Of a DNA stretch of 64,000 nt, positions 1 to 8,205 are shown piece after piece. Under the pieces are notes generated by a model, which worked only from the letters and a program-made list of their open reading frames with translations, had not been told where the DNA came from and did no database searches. Within the stretch, counting starts at the first letter, position 1. The number at the start of each line of letters is the position of its first letter. The DNA comes from an uncultured Lachnospiraceae bacterium (GTDB taxonomy: Bacteria; Bacillota; Clostridia; Lachnospirales; Lachnospiraceae): NCBI GenBank assembly GCA_910588655.1, contig CAJUPJ010000004.1, positions 62,001 through 126,000 on the forward strand. Direction: 5' to 3'. The translations under genes were made by a program, and so were the position numbers.

Positions 1-1505
1 AGCACATAATTATATGCCACACAGCCTGGAAAGCTCTGGCTGGAATAAAGCTCTGAAAGATTACGGTTCATATCCCATTTTATATATTCAATATTTGCCT
101 GGTCTAACACAGCACAAACTTGTTTAAATATATATTCACGCACATCTTCCCTTGAAAAATCAAGTACAAGCTGGTTTCTTGAACGCAATGGCTGTTTTCC
201 AGGTATCTGGAGTACAAAGTCCGGATGCTCCCTGTAAAGCCTGCTGTCTTCTGAAACCATTTCAGGTTCAAGCCATATCCCAAATTTCACATTATGTTTA
301 TTAACATTTTCCACTAATTCACCAAGCGTGCAGCCAAGCTTCTCCTCGTTTACAGTCCAGTCACCAAGCCCTGAATTGTCACTGTCCCTTTTGCCAAACC
401 AGCCGTCATCCATAACAACCAGACCTATGCCAAGTGAAGCAGCTTCTTTTGCAAGGTTTATAATAGTATTGCCGTCAAAGTCAAAGTAAGCAGCCTCCCA
501 GCTGTTAATAAGTACCGGGCGGCACTCATTCTTATATTTGCCACGGCAGATATGGTTACGTATACAGTCATGGTACTTTAATGACAGGTCTGCGAAACCA
601 TTTTCTGAATAACATAAAATGGTTTCCGGAACAACAAGTGACTGTCCCTTTTCTAATGGATAATAAAAATGTTCATTTTGCAGGCCCATTATAAGCCTTG
701 CCTGCCCAAACTGGTCTTTACCTGCCTCACACTGGAAATTGCCACTATACACAAATAACATGCCATAACATTTTCCATAGTCCTCTGTTGTGCCATGTTC
801 TGCCAGTATTACACCTGGGTTGTGCTGGTGGCTTGACGCCCCCCTGCGGCTTCCAATCCTGGTTTCCGTATACGAAACTGGAATACGTTCCATATTGCGT
901 TCCATTGTATGCCTTCCGTGGAAATGTATAAAATCATAATCACCCGGCAGGAAATCAAGACATGCAGACGCTGCCTTTTCTACTACAAACTTCCCTTTGC
1001 CATTATTAGTAATTATAACACTTCTTGTAATAATATCCTCATTTTCCAGTACACCATAAAGAAGTTCTACACATGCCCCGTTTAATTTATCTTCAAGCGT
1101 AATTGAAAGAGTTTCTGCCTGGTTTTCATCTGCATATACCGCAGGAAGCCCTTTTAAAGCATATTTTCCTTTTATAATTTTATGTGATACATATCTTAAG
1201 TCGCAGCACTCCCCATAATCCGCATTGCGGATTATGAGTGCTGTAGTACGGTTATCCCCAGTCCCAAGGACCGGGTATTCCTGCGGTAATGTATCTAAAG
1301 AATATGTGCGCTTATCTGCCATTTCTGCCGGGTTTCCAGAAAATCCCCTGTCTGCATAAGTAACCAGATAATCCATGTCCTGGCTTACCTTTTTGCCATA
1401 GTACAGATGTAATAAGTAGCCAAGCTGGTCTGCCTTCATCTGGTAAGTTGTATTTTTTGTCTGTAAGCTGAAAATCCTTTTTTCCTGATTATAAATAACT
1501 GCCAT
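1..1505 (-). CDS. GH36 alpha-galactosidase (3' end outside the window)
   Basis: Hydrolyses terminal alpha-1,6-galactosyl residues of raffinose-type oligosaccharides. About 501 N-terminal residues are visible out of the roughly 730 usual for bacterial GH36; the reading frame runs off the left edge. There is no signal peptide, so the enzyme is cytoplasmic. Visible family motifs are SWEAAYF and MDDGWFGKR near residues 340-370 and IKWDMNR, in which Asp478 is the expected nucleophile; the acid/base Asp would lie beyond the edge. Start ATG is at 1503-1505. It is the last visible gene of the importer operon at 1529-4523, 23 bp after the permease stop, which fits uptake of a galactoside followed by hydrolysis inside the cell. 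Family assignment is firm; the exact substrate is inferred. Confidence 0.92.
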   Translation of the reverse strand, partial: MAVIYNQEKRIFSLQTKNTTYQMKADQLGYLLHLYYGKKVSQDMDYLVTYADRGFSGNPAEMADKRTYSLDTLPQEYPVLGTGDNRTTALIIRNADYGECCDLRYVSHKIIKGKYALKGLPAVYADENQAETLSITLEDKLNGACVELLYGVLENEDIITRSVIITNNGKGKFVVEKAASACLDFLPGDYDFIHFHGRHTMERNMERIPVSYTETRIGSRRGASSHQHNPGVILAEHGTTEDYGKCYGMLFVYSGNFQCEAGKDQFGQARLIMGLQNEHFYYPLEKGQSLVVPETILCYSENGFADLSLKYHDCIRNHICRGKYKNECRPVLINSWEAAYFDFDGNTIINLAKEAASLGIGLVVMDDGWFGKRDSDNSGLGDWTVNEEKLGCTLGELVENVNKHNVKFGIWLEPEMVSEDSRLYREHPDFVLQIPGKQPLRSRNQLVLDFSREDVREYIFKQVCAVLDQANIEYIKWDMNRNLSELYSSQSFPGCVAYNYV

Positions 1506-1528
1506 AACAATACCTCTCTTGCCTGTAT

Positions 1529-2368
1529 TTATTTTACTGCGCCATTAACAACACCGTTAATAATCTGTTTCTGGCAAACTACATAAAATATAAGTATTGG
1601 TATTAATGATAATAAGTATGATGCAAATGCAAGGTTATAATTAGTACCAAACTGTGACTGGAAATTCATCTGTGCAAGTGGAAGTGTATTTACACCTGAG
1701 CCAGCCATAATAACAAGTGGCGTCATTACATCATTCCATACTGCAAGCGCTGTCATTACTGCAACTGTTGCGTGCATTGGTTTCATAAGCGGGAATATAA
1801 CCTTCCAGTATGTCCTCCATGTAGATGCACCATCCACCCTTGCTGCTTCTTCAAGTGCTATAGGTATATTTACAAGATAACCTGAATAAAGCATTATGTT
1901 CATTGGCATATAGAATACCACATAAAGCAGTATAACGCCAAACCAGTTTGCAAGTCCAAGTTCTGCTGTTTCCTTTGCAAGAGGCATCATAAGTATCGCA
2001 AATGGCACAAACATGCCACTTACAATAAAAAGATATACAAAACCATAAAATTTATTGTGGTTTTTATTTCTTCCAAGTACATACCCAATCATTGAGTGTA
2101 ACAATATAGATAACACAACTGTAACAAGTGTAATTAAAAGGCTGTACCCAAGAGAATGCCAGAAGTCAGTAACTTCCATTGCTTCCCTGAAATTATCAAA
2201 GTTCCAGCTCTTAGGCAGTGACAGTATGCCGCTTATTGTATTTGACATTTCTGAAGGCTGTTTAAAAGCAATCACAATAGTCATATACAATGGAAAAGCA
2301 ATAGTTGACAGCCCAAGGATTAAAAGTACCATAGGAAGCCAGGCTGGATTTAATTTTCTTTTCATCAT
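1529..2368 (-). CDS. Carbohydrate ABC transporter permease, MalG/MsmG type
   Basis: Inner-membrane subunit of a CUT1-type sugar importer. 279 residues with about six membrane segments and the cytoplasmic EAA loop (EEAARVDGASTWRTYW...FPLMKP, about residues 180-205) that docks on the ATPase. Length is normal for MalG-like proteins. Its start overlaps the stop of the upstream permease by four bases (ATGA), indicating translational coupling; two adjacent ATG codons (2363-2368) could each serve. No ATPase gene is nearby, which is usual for CUT1 systems served by a shared MsmK-type ATPase encoded elsewhere. The neighbouring alpha-galactosidase points to raffinose/melibiose-type substrates. Confidence 0.93.
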   Translation of the reverse strand: MMKRKLNPAWLPMVLLILGLSTIAFPLYMTIVIAFKQPSEMSNTISGILSLPKSWNFDNFREAMEVTDFWHSLGYSLLITLVTVVLSILLHSMIGYVLGRNKNHNKFYGFVYLFIVSGMFVPFAILMMPLAKETAELGLANWFGVILLYVVFYMPMNIMLYSGYLVNIPIALEEAARVDGASTWRTYWKVIFPLMKPMHATVAVMTALAVWNDVMTPLVIMAGSGVNTLPLAQMNFQSQFGTNYNLAFASYLLSLIPILIFYVVCQKQIINGVVNGAVK

Positions 2369-3231
2369 AACTGCTCCTCCTTCTTACCAGAAAATTTCAT
2401 CTGTGCTACAGAGATAACTACAATTACTATAAAGAACATTACAGCATTGGCACTCTGGAAACCAAACTGCCCGCCTTTCATACCATTATTATATATAAGG
2501 TATGAAATAGACTCTGTGCTCTGTGCAGGGCCGCCCTTAGTCAGCGCCATAATCTGGTCAAATACCATTAAGAAGTTCTTAACACAAAGTACCATGTTAA
2601 TACTGAAAAACGGTACAATTAATGGGAATGTAAGTTTCCAGAACTTTTTCCAGCCTGTTGCGCCATCAAGTGAACCAGCTTCATATACATCTTCTGGAAC
2701 AGTCTGTAAGCCTGATATATAAATAATTGTATTCATCGCAACTGCCTGCCAGACACATACAACCACTATACCTATCCATGCTGTATTCTTGCTTGCAAGT
2801 ATACTGGTCTTTAATGCCCCGATACCTGCCATATCAGCTAATGCTGGAACAAGGTATGTAAAGAAGTAGTTAAAAATATAACCAACAACCAGTGCCCCAA
2901 GTACATTTGGAAGGAAATATGCACCACGGAAAAATCCTTTTGCGCGTATTTTGCTGTTTAATGCCAGTGCAAGGAGAATACTAAGTATATTAACAACTAT
3001 TGTTGTAACAATTGCAAGTTTAATAGTAAAAATATATGAATTTCCTACCCTTGCATCAGTAAATAAATCAATATAATTCCTAAAACCCACCCATTCATAA
3101 TTTCCAAATCCCCTGAAATTAGTAAAACTGTAAACCACGCCCCTAAGCAGCGGGATTGTATTAAATATAATAAATAATGCTAATATAGGAATAGTAATTA
3201 GCAGATAAGTACGATTCCTGTCATTTTTCAT
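2365..3231 (-). CDS. Carbohydrate ABC transporter permease, MalF/MsmF type
   Basis: Second membrane subunit of the same CUT1 importer. 288 residues, about six hydrophobic segments starting with YLLITIPILALFIIF near the N-terminus; the EAA loop is YEAGSLDGATGWKKFWK...FPLIVP near residues 190-215. A GGAGGG ribosome binding site precedes the ATG at 3229-3231. It sits 11 bp downstream of the binding-protein gene and overlaps the next permease by four bases, so the order binding protein, MalF-type, MalG-type, hydrolase is that of a classic msm/raf operon. Confidence 0.93.
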   Translation of the reverse strand: MKNDRNRTYLLITIPILALFIIFNTIPLLRGVVYSFTNFRGFGNYEWVGFRNYIDLFTDARVGNSYIFTIKLAIVTTIVVNILSILLALALNSKIRAKGFFRGAYFLPNVLGALVVGYIFNYFFTYLVPALADMAGIGALKTSILASKNTAWIGIVVVCVWQAVAMNTIIYISGLQTVPEDVYEAGSLDGATGWKKFWKLTFPLIVPFFSINMVLCVKNFLMVFDQIMALTKGGPAQSTESISYLIYNNGMKGGQFGFQSANAVMFFIVIVVISVAQMKFSGKKEEQL

Positions 3232-3242
3232 TTTAATCCCTC

Positions 3243-4523
3243 CTATTCATTATTATTTTGCTCATATTCCTGGACTTTACGTATAATATCACGGTTATAA
3301 CGCTGCCAGTTTTTATCAAATGTTTCCAAGAATCCATTTACATCCTGGTCAATAAGGAATGTCTGGAGCAGTGCATCCACTGACATTTCACCTGGATAAT
3401 AATGGTCATGGAAATCTGCCATTTTGCCTGCCTCAATATATTCTGTCATTCCATCAAGCATTGATGCAAGTTTGAAATCCCCTTCTTTGCATGGAATTGC
3501 ATTCTGTGCATCAGCATACTGCTGTATATTTTCATCTTCAAACAGGAAATTTAAAACTTCATAAGCAGCTTCCTTGTTCTCACATGCTTCTGTAACACAG
3601 AACTGGAGGTCAATTCCTGAATTAAGTGTATTGCCATCAGAACTGTCACTTGCAGGCATTACAAATGAGTCAATATTCAAATCAGGGTTTACAGAAAGTA
3701 TCTGTGGCACAGCATAACTTCCAATAGGGTACATTGCGGATTCTCCTCTTGCAAATGCTGTACATGCATCATTATAACTATATGCAAATGGTGACTCTGG
3801 CCCATATTCAAGTAAACTTAAATATTTCTTTGCAACTTCTGCATATTCTGTTGTAAAATTAGTTTCACCCCTGTTGACCTTTTTAACAGTATCTGGCTCT
3901 GTAAGCCCTACTGCTATTGCGTTCCAGGGTGCAAGACAGCTCCATGTGTCTTTAAACCCAAAATAAAATGGCAGTATTCCCTTTGCCTTAATATCCTTGC
4001 AAAGTGTTATAAACTCATTCCAGTTATTTGGGATTTTCCACCCGTTCTCTTCAAATAAATCCCTGTTATAAAGAATACCTGCCGCATTCGCCATATATGG
4101 TATAGCAAATGTGCCTTCTGTTGGTACAAGTTCCAGCGACTCATCAATATCCCTGTAAACCTGTTTGATATTATTTAAACCTTCATAACCGGAAATATCT
4201 TCCAGTATCTGTGCATCCACATAATAAGAATACTCTATGTCACCACCAATACCAACAATGTCAGGGTAATCCTCCCTTATAAATCTTGTACGTAAAATTG
4301 CAGTGGCATCATTTGGTGAATTAATTGTAAGATGTATGTCATCATGTGTCTTATTAAATTCTTCCTCAACCATTTTAAAATAGTTGGAAGCTTCTGGCTT
4401 GTATTGCACAATTTCTATTTCTGTTACAGAACTATTTCCTTTAGAACCGCACCCCTGTAAAGAAATAATACATACTAGCATACAGCCAATAAATAGTAAC
4501 CTTGCAAGTCTCCTTCCTTTCAT
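3243..4523 (-). CDS. Sugar-binding lipoprotein of the ABC importer (MsmE-like)
   Basis: Extracellular substrate-binding protein anchored by lipid. 426 residues; N-terminal signal with lipobox LQGC (Cys about residue 25), then an SBP family 1 fold with the typical KGILPFYFGFKDTWS and ARGESAMYPIGS segments. It captures an oligosaccharide and delivers it to the two permeases encoded just downstream. The ribosome binding site AAAGGAG lies ahead of the ATG at 4521-4523. It is the first gene of the operon and faces the divergent AraC gene across a 176-bp region that holds operator-like repeats. Confidence 0.93.
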   Translation of the reverse strand: MKGRRLARLLFIGCMLVCIISLQGCGSKGNSSVTEIEIVQYKPEASNYFKMVEEEFNKTHDDIHLTINSPNDATAILRTRFIREDYPDIVGIGGDIEYSYYVDAQILEDISGYEGLNNIKQVYRDIDESLELVPTEGTFAIPYMANAAGILYNRDLFEENGWKIPNNWNEFITLCKDIKAKGILPFYFGFKDTWSCLAPWNAIAVGLTEPDTVKKVNRGETNFTTEYAEVAKKYLSLLEYGPESPFAYSYNDACTAFARGESAMYPIGSYAVPQILSVNPDLNIDSFVMPASDSSDGNTLNSGIDLQFCVTEACENKEAAYEVLNFLFEDENIQQYADAQNAIPCKEGDFKLASMLDGMTEYIEAGKMADFHDHYYPGEMSVDALLQTFLIDQDVNGFLETFDKNWQRYNRDIIRKVQEYEQNNNE

Positions 4524-4563
4524 AGTGACTTCTCCTTTCGTTTTTGATAATACAATTGTAGCA

Positions 4564-4659
4564 TACCATTATGCTATCTAAAATAGCGCATTTATTGCAT
4601 TTTTATACCAAAATGCTGTTTTTGAAATATATATTGAAAAACACATAGCATTTTGGTAT
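4564..4659. promoter_or_regulatory. Three operator-like half-sites between the importer operon and the AraC gene
   Basis: The 12-mer TACCAAAATGCT occurs at 4606-4617, a near copy TACCATTATGCT (10 of 12) lies exactly 42 bp to the left at 4564-4575 in the same orientation, and an inverted copy AGCATTTTGGTA lies at 4647-4658. A 42-bp offset is four helical turns, as expected for AraC-family dimers bound to one DNA face or looped. The sites lie between the divergent starts at 4523 (minus) and 4700 (plus). The sequence shows the repeats; that the adjacent AraC protein binds them is inference. Confidence 0.6.
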
Positions 4660-4699
4660 ATTTGTAATAAAAATGAAATTGGCAAAAGGGGATTTTATA

Positions 4700-5554
4700 A
4701 TGAGCGAAGTTATTTTTTCAGTATTTCCAAGTGAAAACTTTATTGATATGGGATTATACCAGTTTGGCTGGGAACAATGTGACCCTTCACACTCCTTTGG
4801 CCCTGCTGCCAGAAACCACTTCTTATTTCATTATGTCATATCTGGTACAGGTTTATTAATAGCAATGAATTCCAATGGTGAATCAGTCCAGTATTCTATA
4901 AAAAGCGGGCAGGGTTTTATGCTGTTCCCACAGCAGATATGCACATATATAGCAGACAGCAAGATACCCTGGGAATATGCCTGGCTTGAATTTGACGGTT
5001 TGCGTGTAAAGCAGACCCTTGAAATGGCAGGGCTTAATATAAATAATCCTGTATATAAAGCAAGATATAAAGATATTGCACAGACTATGAAAGATGAAAT
5101 GCTTTATATTGTAAACCATAAAGATGCCTCGCCATTCCATTTAATAGGACATCTCTACCTCTTTATTGATGCATTACTGCGTTCTTCCAATTCTACACAG
5201 ATAACAAAAGGAAATACATTAAGGGATTTTTATATTAAAGAAGCAATCTCATATATAGAACAAAACTTCCAGAATGAAATTACAATAGAGAATATTGCAG
5301 AATTCTGCGGACTCAACAGAAGTTACTTTGGTAAGATATTCCATGAAAACATCGGAAAAACACCACAGGAATTTCTAATCTCATACCGCATGACAAAAGC
5401 AGCAGAATTATTAAAACTGACAGACCTGCCAATAGCTGATATAGGAAATGCAGTTGGATATCCAAACCAGCTTCATTTTTCACGCGCATTTAAAAATGTG
5501 TATGAAAAACCTCCAAGACAATGGAGGTATGAAAATGCAGTACCTGTAAAATAA
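4700..5554 (+). CDS. AraC-family transcriptional regulator (MsmR/RafR-like)
   Basis: Probable sugar-responsive activator of the divergent alpha-galactoside operon. 284 residues: an N-terminal cupin-like sensing domain (about 1-150; FGPAARNHFLFHYVISGTG) and a C-terminal pair of helix-turn-helix motifs (about 180-280) with the family signature ending IADIGNAVGYPNQLHFSRAF. The start at 4700 is preferred over an in-frame ATG at 4673 because AAAAGGGG precedes it at normal spacing. Position and orientation relative to the importer operon are as in msmR and rafR loci; the inducer is not visible from sequence. Confidence 0.9.
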   Translation: MSEVIFSVFPSENFIDMGLYQFGWEQCDPSHSFGPAARNHFLFHYVISGTGLLIAMNSNGESVQYSIKSGQGFMLFPQQICTYIADSKIPWEYAWLEFDGLRVKQTLEMAGLNINNPVYKARYKDIAQTMKDEMLYIVNHKDASPFHLIGHLYLFIDALLRSSNSTQITKGNTLRDFYIKEAISYIEQNFQNEITIENIAEFCGLNRSYFGKIFHENIGKTPQEFLISYRMTKAAELLKLTDLPIADIGNAVGYPNQLHFSRAFKNVYEKPPRQWRYENAVPVK

Positions 5555-5585
5555 ATTATATGCAGGATAATTTGCAGGTATCTTT

Positions 5586-5740
5586 TGTTGGTGTGTGGAT
5601 GACGGACGCAAGGTTTCCATATCCAGTATAAAAATAAAATAAATATTATAACTGTAAATCATGTCGCGGGGCATATGATGCCAGGTTTCATGCGCCAGAT
5701 GCCAGCAATATTCCTTGCGCTGTTGTATGGGCTGTCATAG
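5586..5740. repeat. Degenerate copy of the palindromic intergenic repeat family (copy 1)
   Basis: Begins with GGTGTGTGGATGACGGACG followed by AAGGTTTCC (5590-5618), the outer arm seen in the copies near 13.85 and 38.79 kb, and later holds GCGCCAGATGCCAG (5692-5705) matching the centre of the copy at 30.58 kb. The inner arms no longer pair well, so this looks like a decayed copy. It fills the gap between the convergent genes ending at 5554 and 5767. Confidence 0.55.
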
Positions 5741-5766
5741 CAAAACACATGCAAAAGCAATTGTTT

Positions 5767-5967
5767 TTATTTAAAAATAAAAATCTCTTCTATAGGTGCA
5801 CCTACTGCCCTTGAAATATCGACCGCAAGCTTAAGCGAGGGATTATACTGTGCTTTTTCAAGGCGCATTATTGTTTCCCGGCGCACCCCGACTTGTACTG
5901 CCAGCTGTTCTTGTGTCAGGTCTTTTATCTGCCTGTATTTTTTTAATCTACATTCAAAATCTGGCAC
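5767..5967 (-). CDS. Small XRE-family HTH regulator
   Basis: A 66-residue protein consisting only of a Cro/CI-type helix-turn-helix (IKDLTQEQLAVQVGVRRETIMRLEKAQYNPS). Such short regulators commonly accompany a small membrane protein gene and control their own operon. The start is two bases after the stop of the DUF3796-type gene, so both are translated from one mRNA. A 16-bp-arm palindrome directly ahead of that operon (6661-6697) is the obvious candidate operator. Confidence 0.9.
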   Translation of the reverse strand: MPDFECRLKKYRQIKDLTQEQLAVQVGVRRETIMRLEKAQYNPSLKLAVDISRAVGAPIEEIFIFK

Positions 5968-5969
5968 TT

Positions 5970-6644
5970 TTATTCCCCACTTTCATCAAATAACCCGTCA
6001 CTGCCATCATTATCATAATGGTACAGAAGATACATTCCAAGAAACATTTTAAGTGCTATTGAAAGTGCTACAACAATTACAAAAGCAATTAATGTATATT
6101 CCAGGTTTCCCATAAGTTTTCCCTGTCCCAGAAACAGGACCGCAATAAAAATAACTGACATTGCTATTTTATCTGCTGCCATCTGCGCTTTTATCCTGTT
6201 TTCCTTATACCTTTCGTCTATTAAGGTATTTGACATTTTACCCTCATAGAAAAAACCGAAAAATCCAAAAAACATAAAGAACACAAATGGAAAAACCGTC
6301 TTATCCAAATTATAAGTCCAAAATCCCATAAACCCAAATAATCCAAACAAACCACAATAGCCATACTTTGGATTTACTGTCCTGGTAAATTCTGTATCTT
6401 CTTCCCTGTTCTTATTTGTAATGGCTGATTTTATTATCAGTAAAAAAATATACAATACATATAAAGCCAAAAGCACACAAGAAATAATTACAGGTAAGTC
6501 CTTAACCCTGAAAACATAATCTGACATATCCATTGGTGCAATAAACCTTTCATCGTTAAAAACTGCTGTGTACAGGAAAGATGCTATTGTAAGTAAAACA
6601 CAAAACACACCAAAGAAAATTATTAGTTTTTTATTATTCTTCAT
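5970..6644 (-). CDS. DUF3796-like multi-pass membrane protein
   Basis: 224 residues with about five hydrophobic segments and the Gly/Phe-rich stretch GYCGLFGLFGFMGFWTYN near residue 100, typical of the DUF3796 proteins that pair with XRE regulators in Clostridia. Function is unknown. The start is supported by GGGAGG just upstream. It is co-transcribed with the following XRE gene; the mRNA leader contains the palindrome at 6661-6697 almost touching the ribosome binding site. Confidence 0.75.
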   Translation of the reverse strand: MKNNKKLIIFFGVFCVLLTIASFLYTAVFNDERFIAPMDMSDYVFRVKDLPVIISCVLLALYVLYIFLLIIKSAITNKNREEDTEFTRTVNPKYGYCGLFGLFGFMGFWTYNLDKTVFPFVFFMFFGFFGFFYEGKMSNTLIDERYKENRIKAQMAADKIAMSVIFIAVLFLGQGKLMGNLEYTLIAFVIVVALSIALKMFLGMYLLYHYDNDGSDGLFDESGE

Positions 6645-6660
6645 AATTCTGCCTCCCTAT

Positions 6661-6697
6661 GTGATATATTTATCTCTTCATGAGATAAATATATCAC
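6661..6697. promoter_or_regulatory. Perfect 16-bp-arm palindrome ahead of the XRE operon
   Basis: GTGATATATTTATCTC at 6661-6676 and its exact complement at 6682-6697, separated by five bases. On the minus strand it ends four bases before the GGGAGG of the DUF3796 gene and has no T tract after it, which argues against a terminator for the gene at 6704-7399. An operator for the co-encoded XRE protein, or an RNA hairpin close to the ribosome binding site, are both possible. Confidence 0.5.
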
Positions 6698-6703
6698 TTT
6701 TTA

Positions 6704-7399
6704 TTACTTTTGCTTCCAGGGACGTTTTTTTCCTGTCCAGCCTTTCTCTCTCCAGTAGCCTGCATCTGCTTTATTCATGCCTTTTTTCTGTGCAATACGC
6801 ATTATATTAAAAAATATTTTTGTCTTAAATGAAGGCTTTACATGCCCATGTTTCTTTTTGATTTCTGCCGCCAGGGCAGATGTCTTTTTATCAATACGTA
6901 CTTTTATCTTATCTTGGACACCATCCCATGAAACTTCCATAACTGCCACACCATATTTATATGTCTTTCCAATACCCCAGAAAAACATGCTGTCTGCCAT
7001 ATCCTTATTTGTGCTTTTCATTCCTGCACCAGCAGCAGTTGAAATACAGACTGCCTGTTTAGAAAACATTTTCCCTTCGGGACGGTGTACCATCCATCTG
7101 TAACCATAATGGTCTAAAAAGGCTTTCATAGCACCAGTTGCATGGTATACATAAACAGGGCTTGCCAGAATAATTACATCTGCATTATCTATTGCCTTTG
7201 TAAGCGGTTCAAGCTTCCCATAATGAGGGCACAATTTTTCTGATTTTTCAAAACATGATGTACAGCCTGTGCAGAAAGAATTAAAATCCTTTGGCAGAAA
7301 AAACTCTGTAACATCCCCGCTTATTTTTTCTGAAAGCATTTTTGCAATGTGGTAAGTTGAACCCTTATGGCTCTGGCCATGTATAATTGTTATTTTCAT
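6704..7399 (-). CDS. NAD(P)H-dependent FMN reductase, flavodoxin fold
   Basis: 231 residues. The start MKITIIHGQSHKGSTYHIA is the phosphate-binding loop of the flavodoxin-like NADPH-dependent FMN reductase family, and SPVYVYHATGAMKAFLDHY (about residues 80-100) is the conserved flavin-contact region. A CTGCTSC cysteine cluster near residue 43 is typical of the clostridial iron-sulfur-flavoprotein-like subset. Expected role is cytoplasmic electron transfer or reduction of quinone- or nitro-type compounds; the substrate cannot be read from sequence. A lysine-rich C-terminal tail is present. It is followed by the palindrome at 6661-6697 and the XRE operon. Confidence 0.82.
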   Translation of the reverse strand: MKITIIHGQSHKGSTYHIAKMLSEKISGDVTEFFLPKDFNSFCTGCTSCFEKSEKLCPHYGKLEPLTKAIDNADVIILASPVYVYHATGAMKAFLDHYGYRWMVHRPEGKMFSKQAVCISTAAGAGMKSTNKDMADSMFFWGIGKTYKYGVAVMEVSWDGVQDKIKVRIDKKTSALAAEIKKKHGHVKPSFKTKIFFNIMRIAQKKGMNKADAGYWREKGWTGKKRPWKQK

Positions 7400-7441
7400 T
7401 TATTGTCCTGTCCTTTCCTTTATTAACTGGCTGCTTTTCTG

Positions 7442-8191
7442 TTATACATGAAGTTTCTTTAAAAATGCCCTTGTACGTTCATTTTCAGGATTATCTATTA
7501 CATCTTCCGGCTTTCCTTCTTCAATTATTACACCACCATCCATAAATACTACCCTGTCTGAAACTGCCCTTGCAAAGTCAATCTCATGTGTTACTATTAC
7601 CATTGTCATTTTCTCTGCGGCAAGGCTTTTTAACACGCGTAAAATTTCTGCTGTAATCTCAGGGTCAAGTGCTGATGTAGGCTCATCAAAATAAAGCATC
7701 TGCGGATTGAGTGCAAGTGCCCTGGCAATTGCTACACGCTGCTGCTGCCCGCCTGAAAGCTCACATGGATATGCATTTTCTTTATCCTCAATTCCAACTT
7801 TTTTAAGGAGTTCCCTTGTTTCCCTGTAAACTTCTTCTTTATCCCTTTTCTGTATTACTATTGGTGCATCAGCAATATTTCTCATTACAGAAAAATGTGG
7901 GAACAGATTAAAATTCTGGAACACAAGCCCGAAGTTGGCACATGCCTGCTGCAACTCCTTCTTAGGCGGATATACTGCACCTTTATTTACAATTTTTTTA
8001 CCTATGTATGAAATTTCCCCATTATCAATACGTTCAAGAAATGTTGCACATCTTAAAAGTGTTGATTTGCCAGAGCCTGAAGGCCCTATAATTGAAACTA
8101 CCTCTCCTTTTTCAACCTTTAAAGTTATATCTTCAAGCACAACCTTGCTTCCGAAGCTCTTTTTAATATTATTCATTTCTAAGACACTCAT
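7442..8191 (-). CDS. Amino-acid ABC transporter ATP-binding protein (GlnQ type)
   Basis: ATPase of a polar amino acid importer. 249 residues with Walker [10 protein letters not shown] (about 36-44), signature LSGGQQQR, Walker [12 protein letters not shown] and switch His in VTHEIDFAR. Length and sequence style match the GlnQ/HisP family. The GGAGG box precedes the ATG at 8189-8191. It lies 14 bp downstream of the fused binding-protein/permease gene, so the two genes together give a complete importer. Confidence 0.94.
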   Translation of the reverse strand: MSVLEMNNIKKSFGSKVVLEDITLKVEKGEVVSIIGPSGSGKSTLLRCATFLERIDNGEISYIGKKIVNKGAVYPPKKELQQACANFGLVFQNFNLFPHFSVMRNIADAPIVIQKRDKEEVYRETRELLKKVGIEDKENAYPCELSGGQQQRVAIARALALNPQMLYFDEPTSALDPEITAEILRVLKSLAAEKMTMVIVTHEIDFARAVSDRVVFMDGGVIIEEGKPEDVIDNPENERTRAFLKKLHV

Positions 8192-8205
8192 TATAAATCC
8201 TCCAT

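Noticed and set aside
6661..6697. Terminator of the flavin reductase gene
   Set aside because: AT-rich stem with no T tract in the minus-strand direction; the T run lies on the wrong side.
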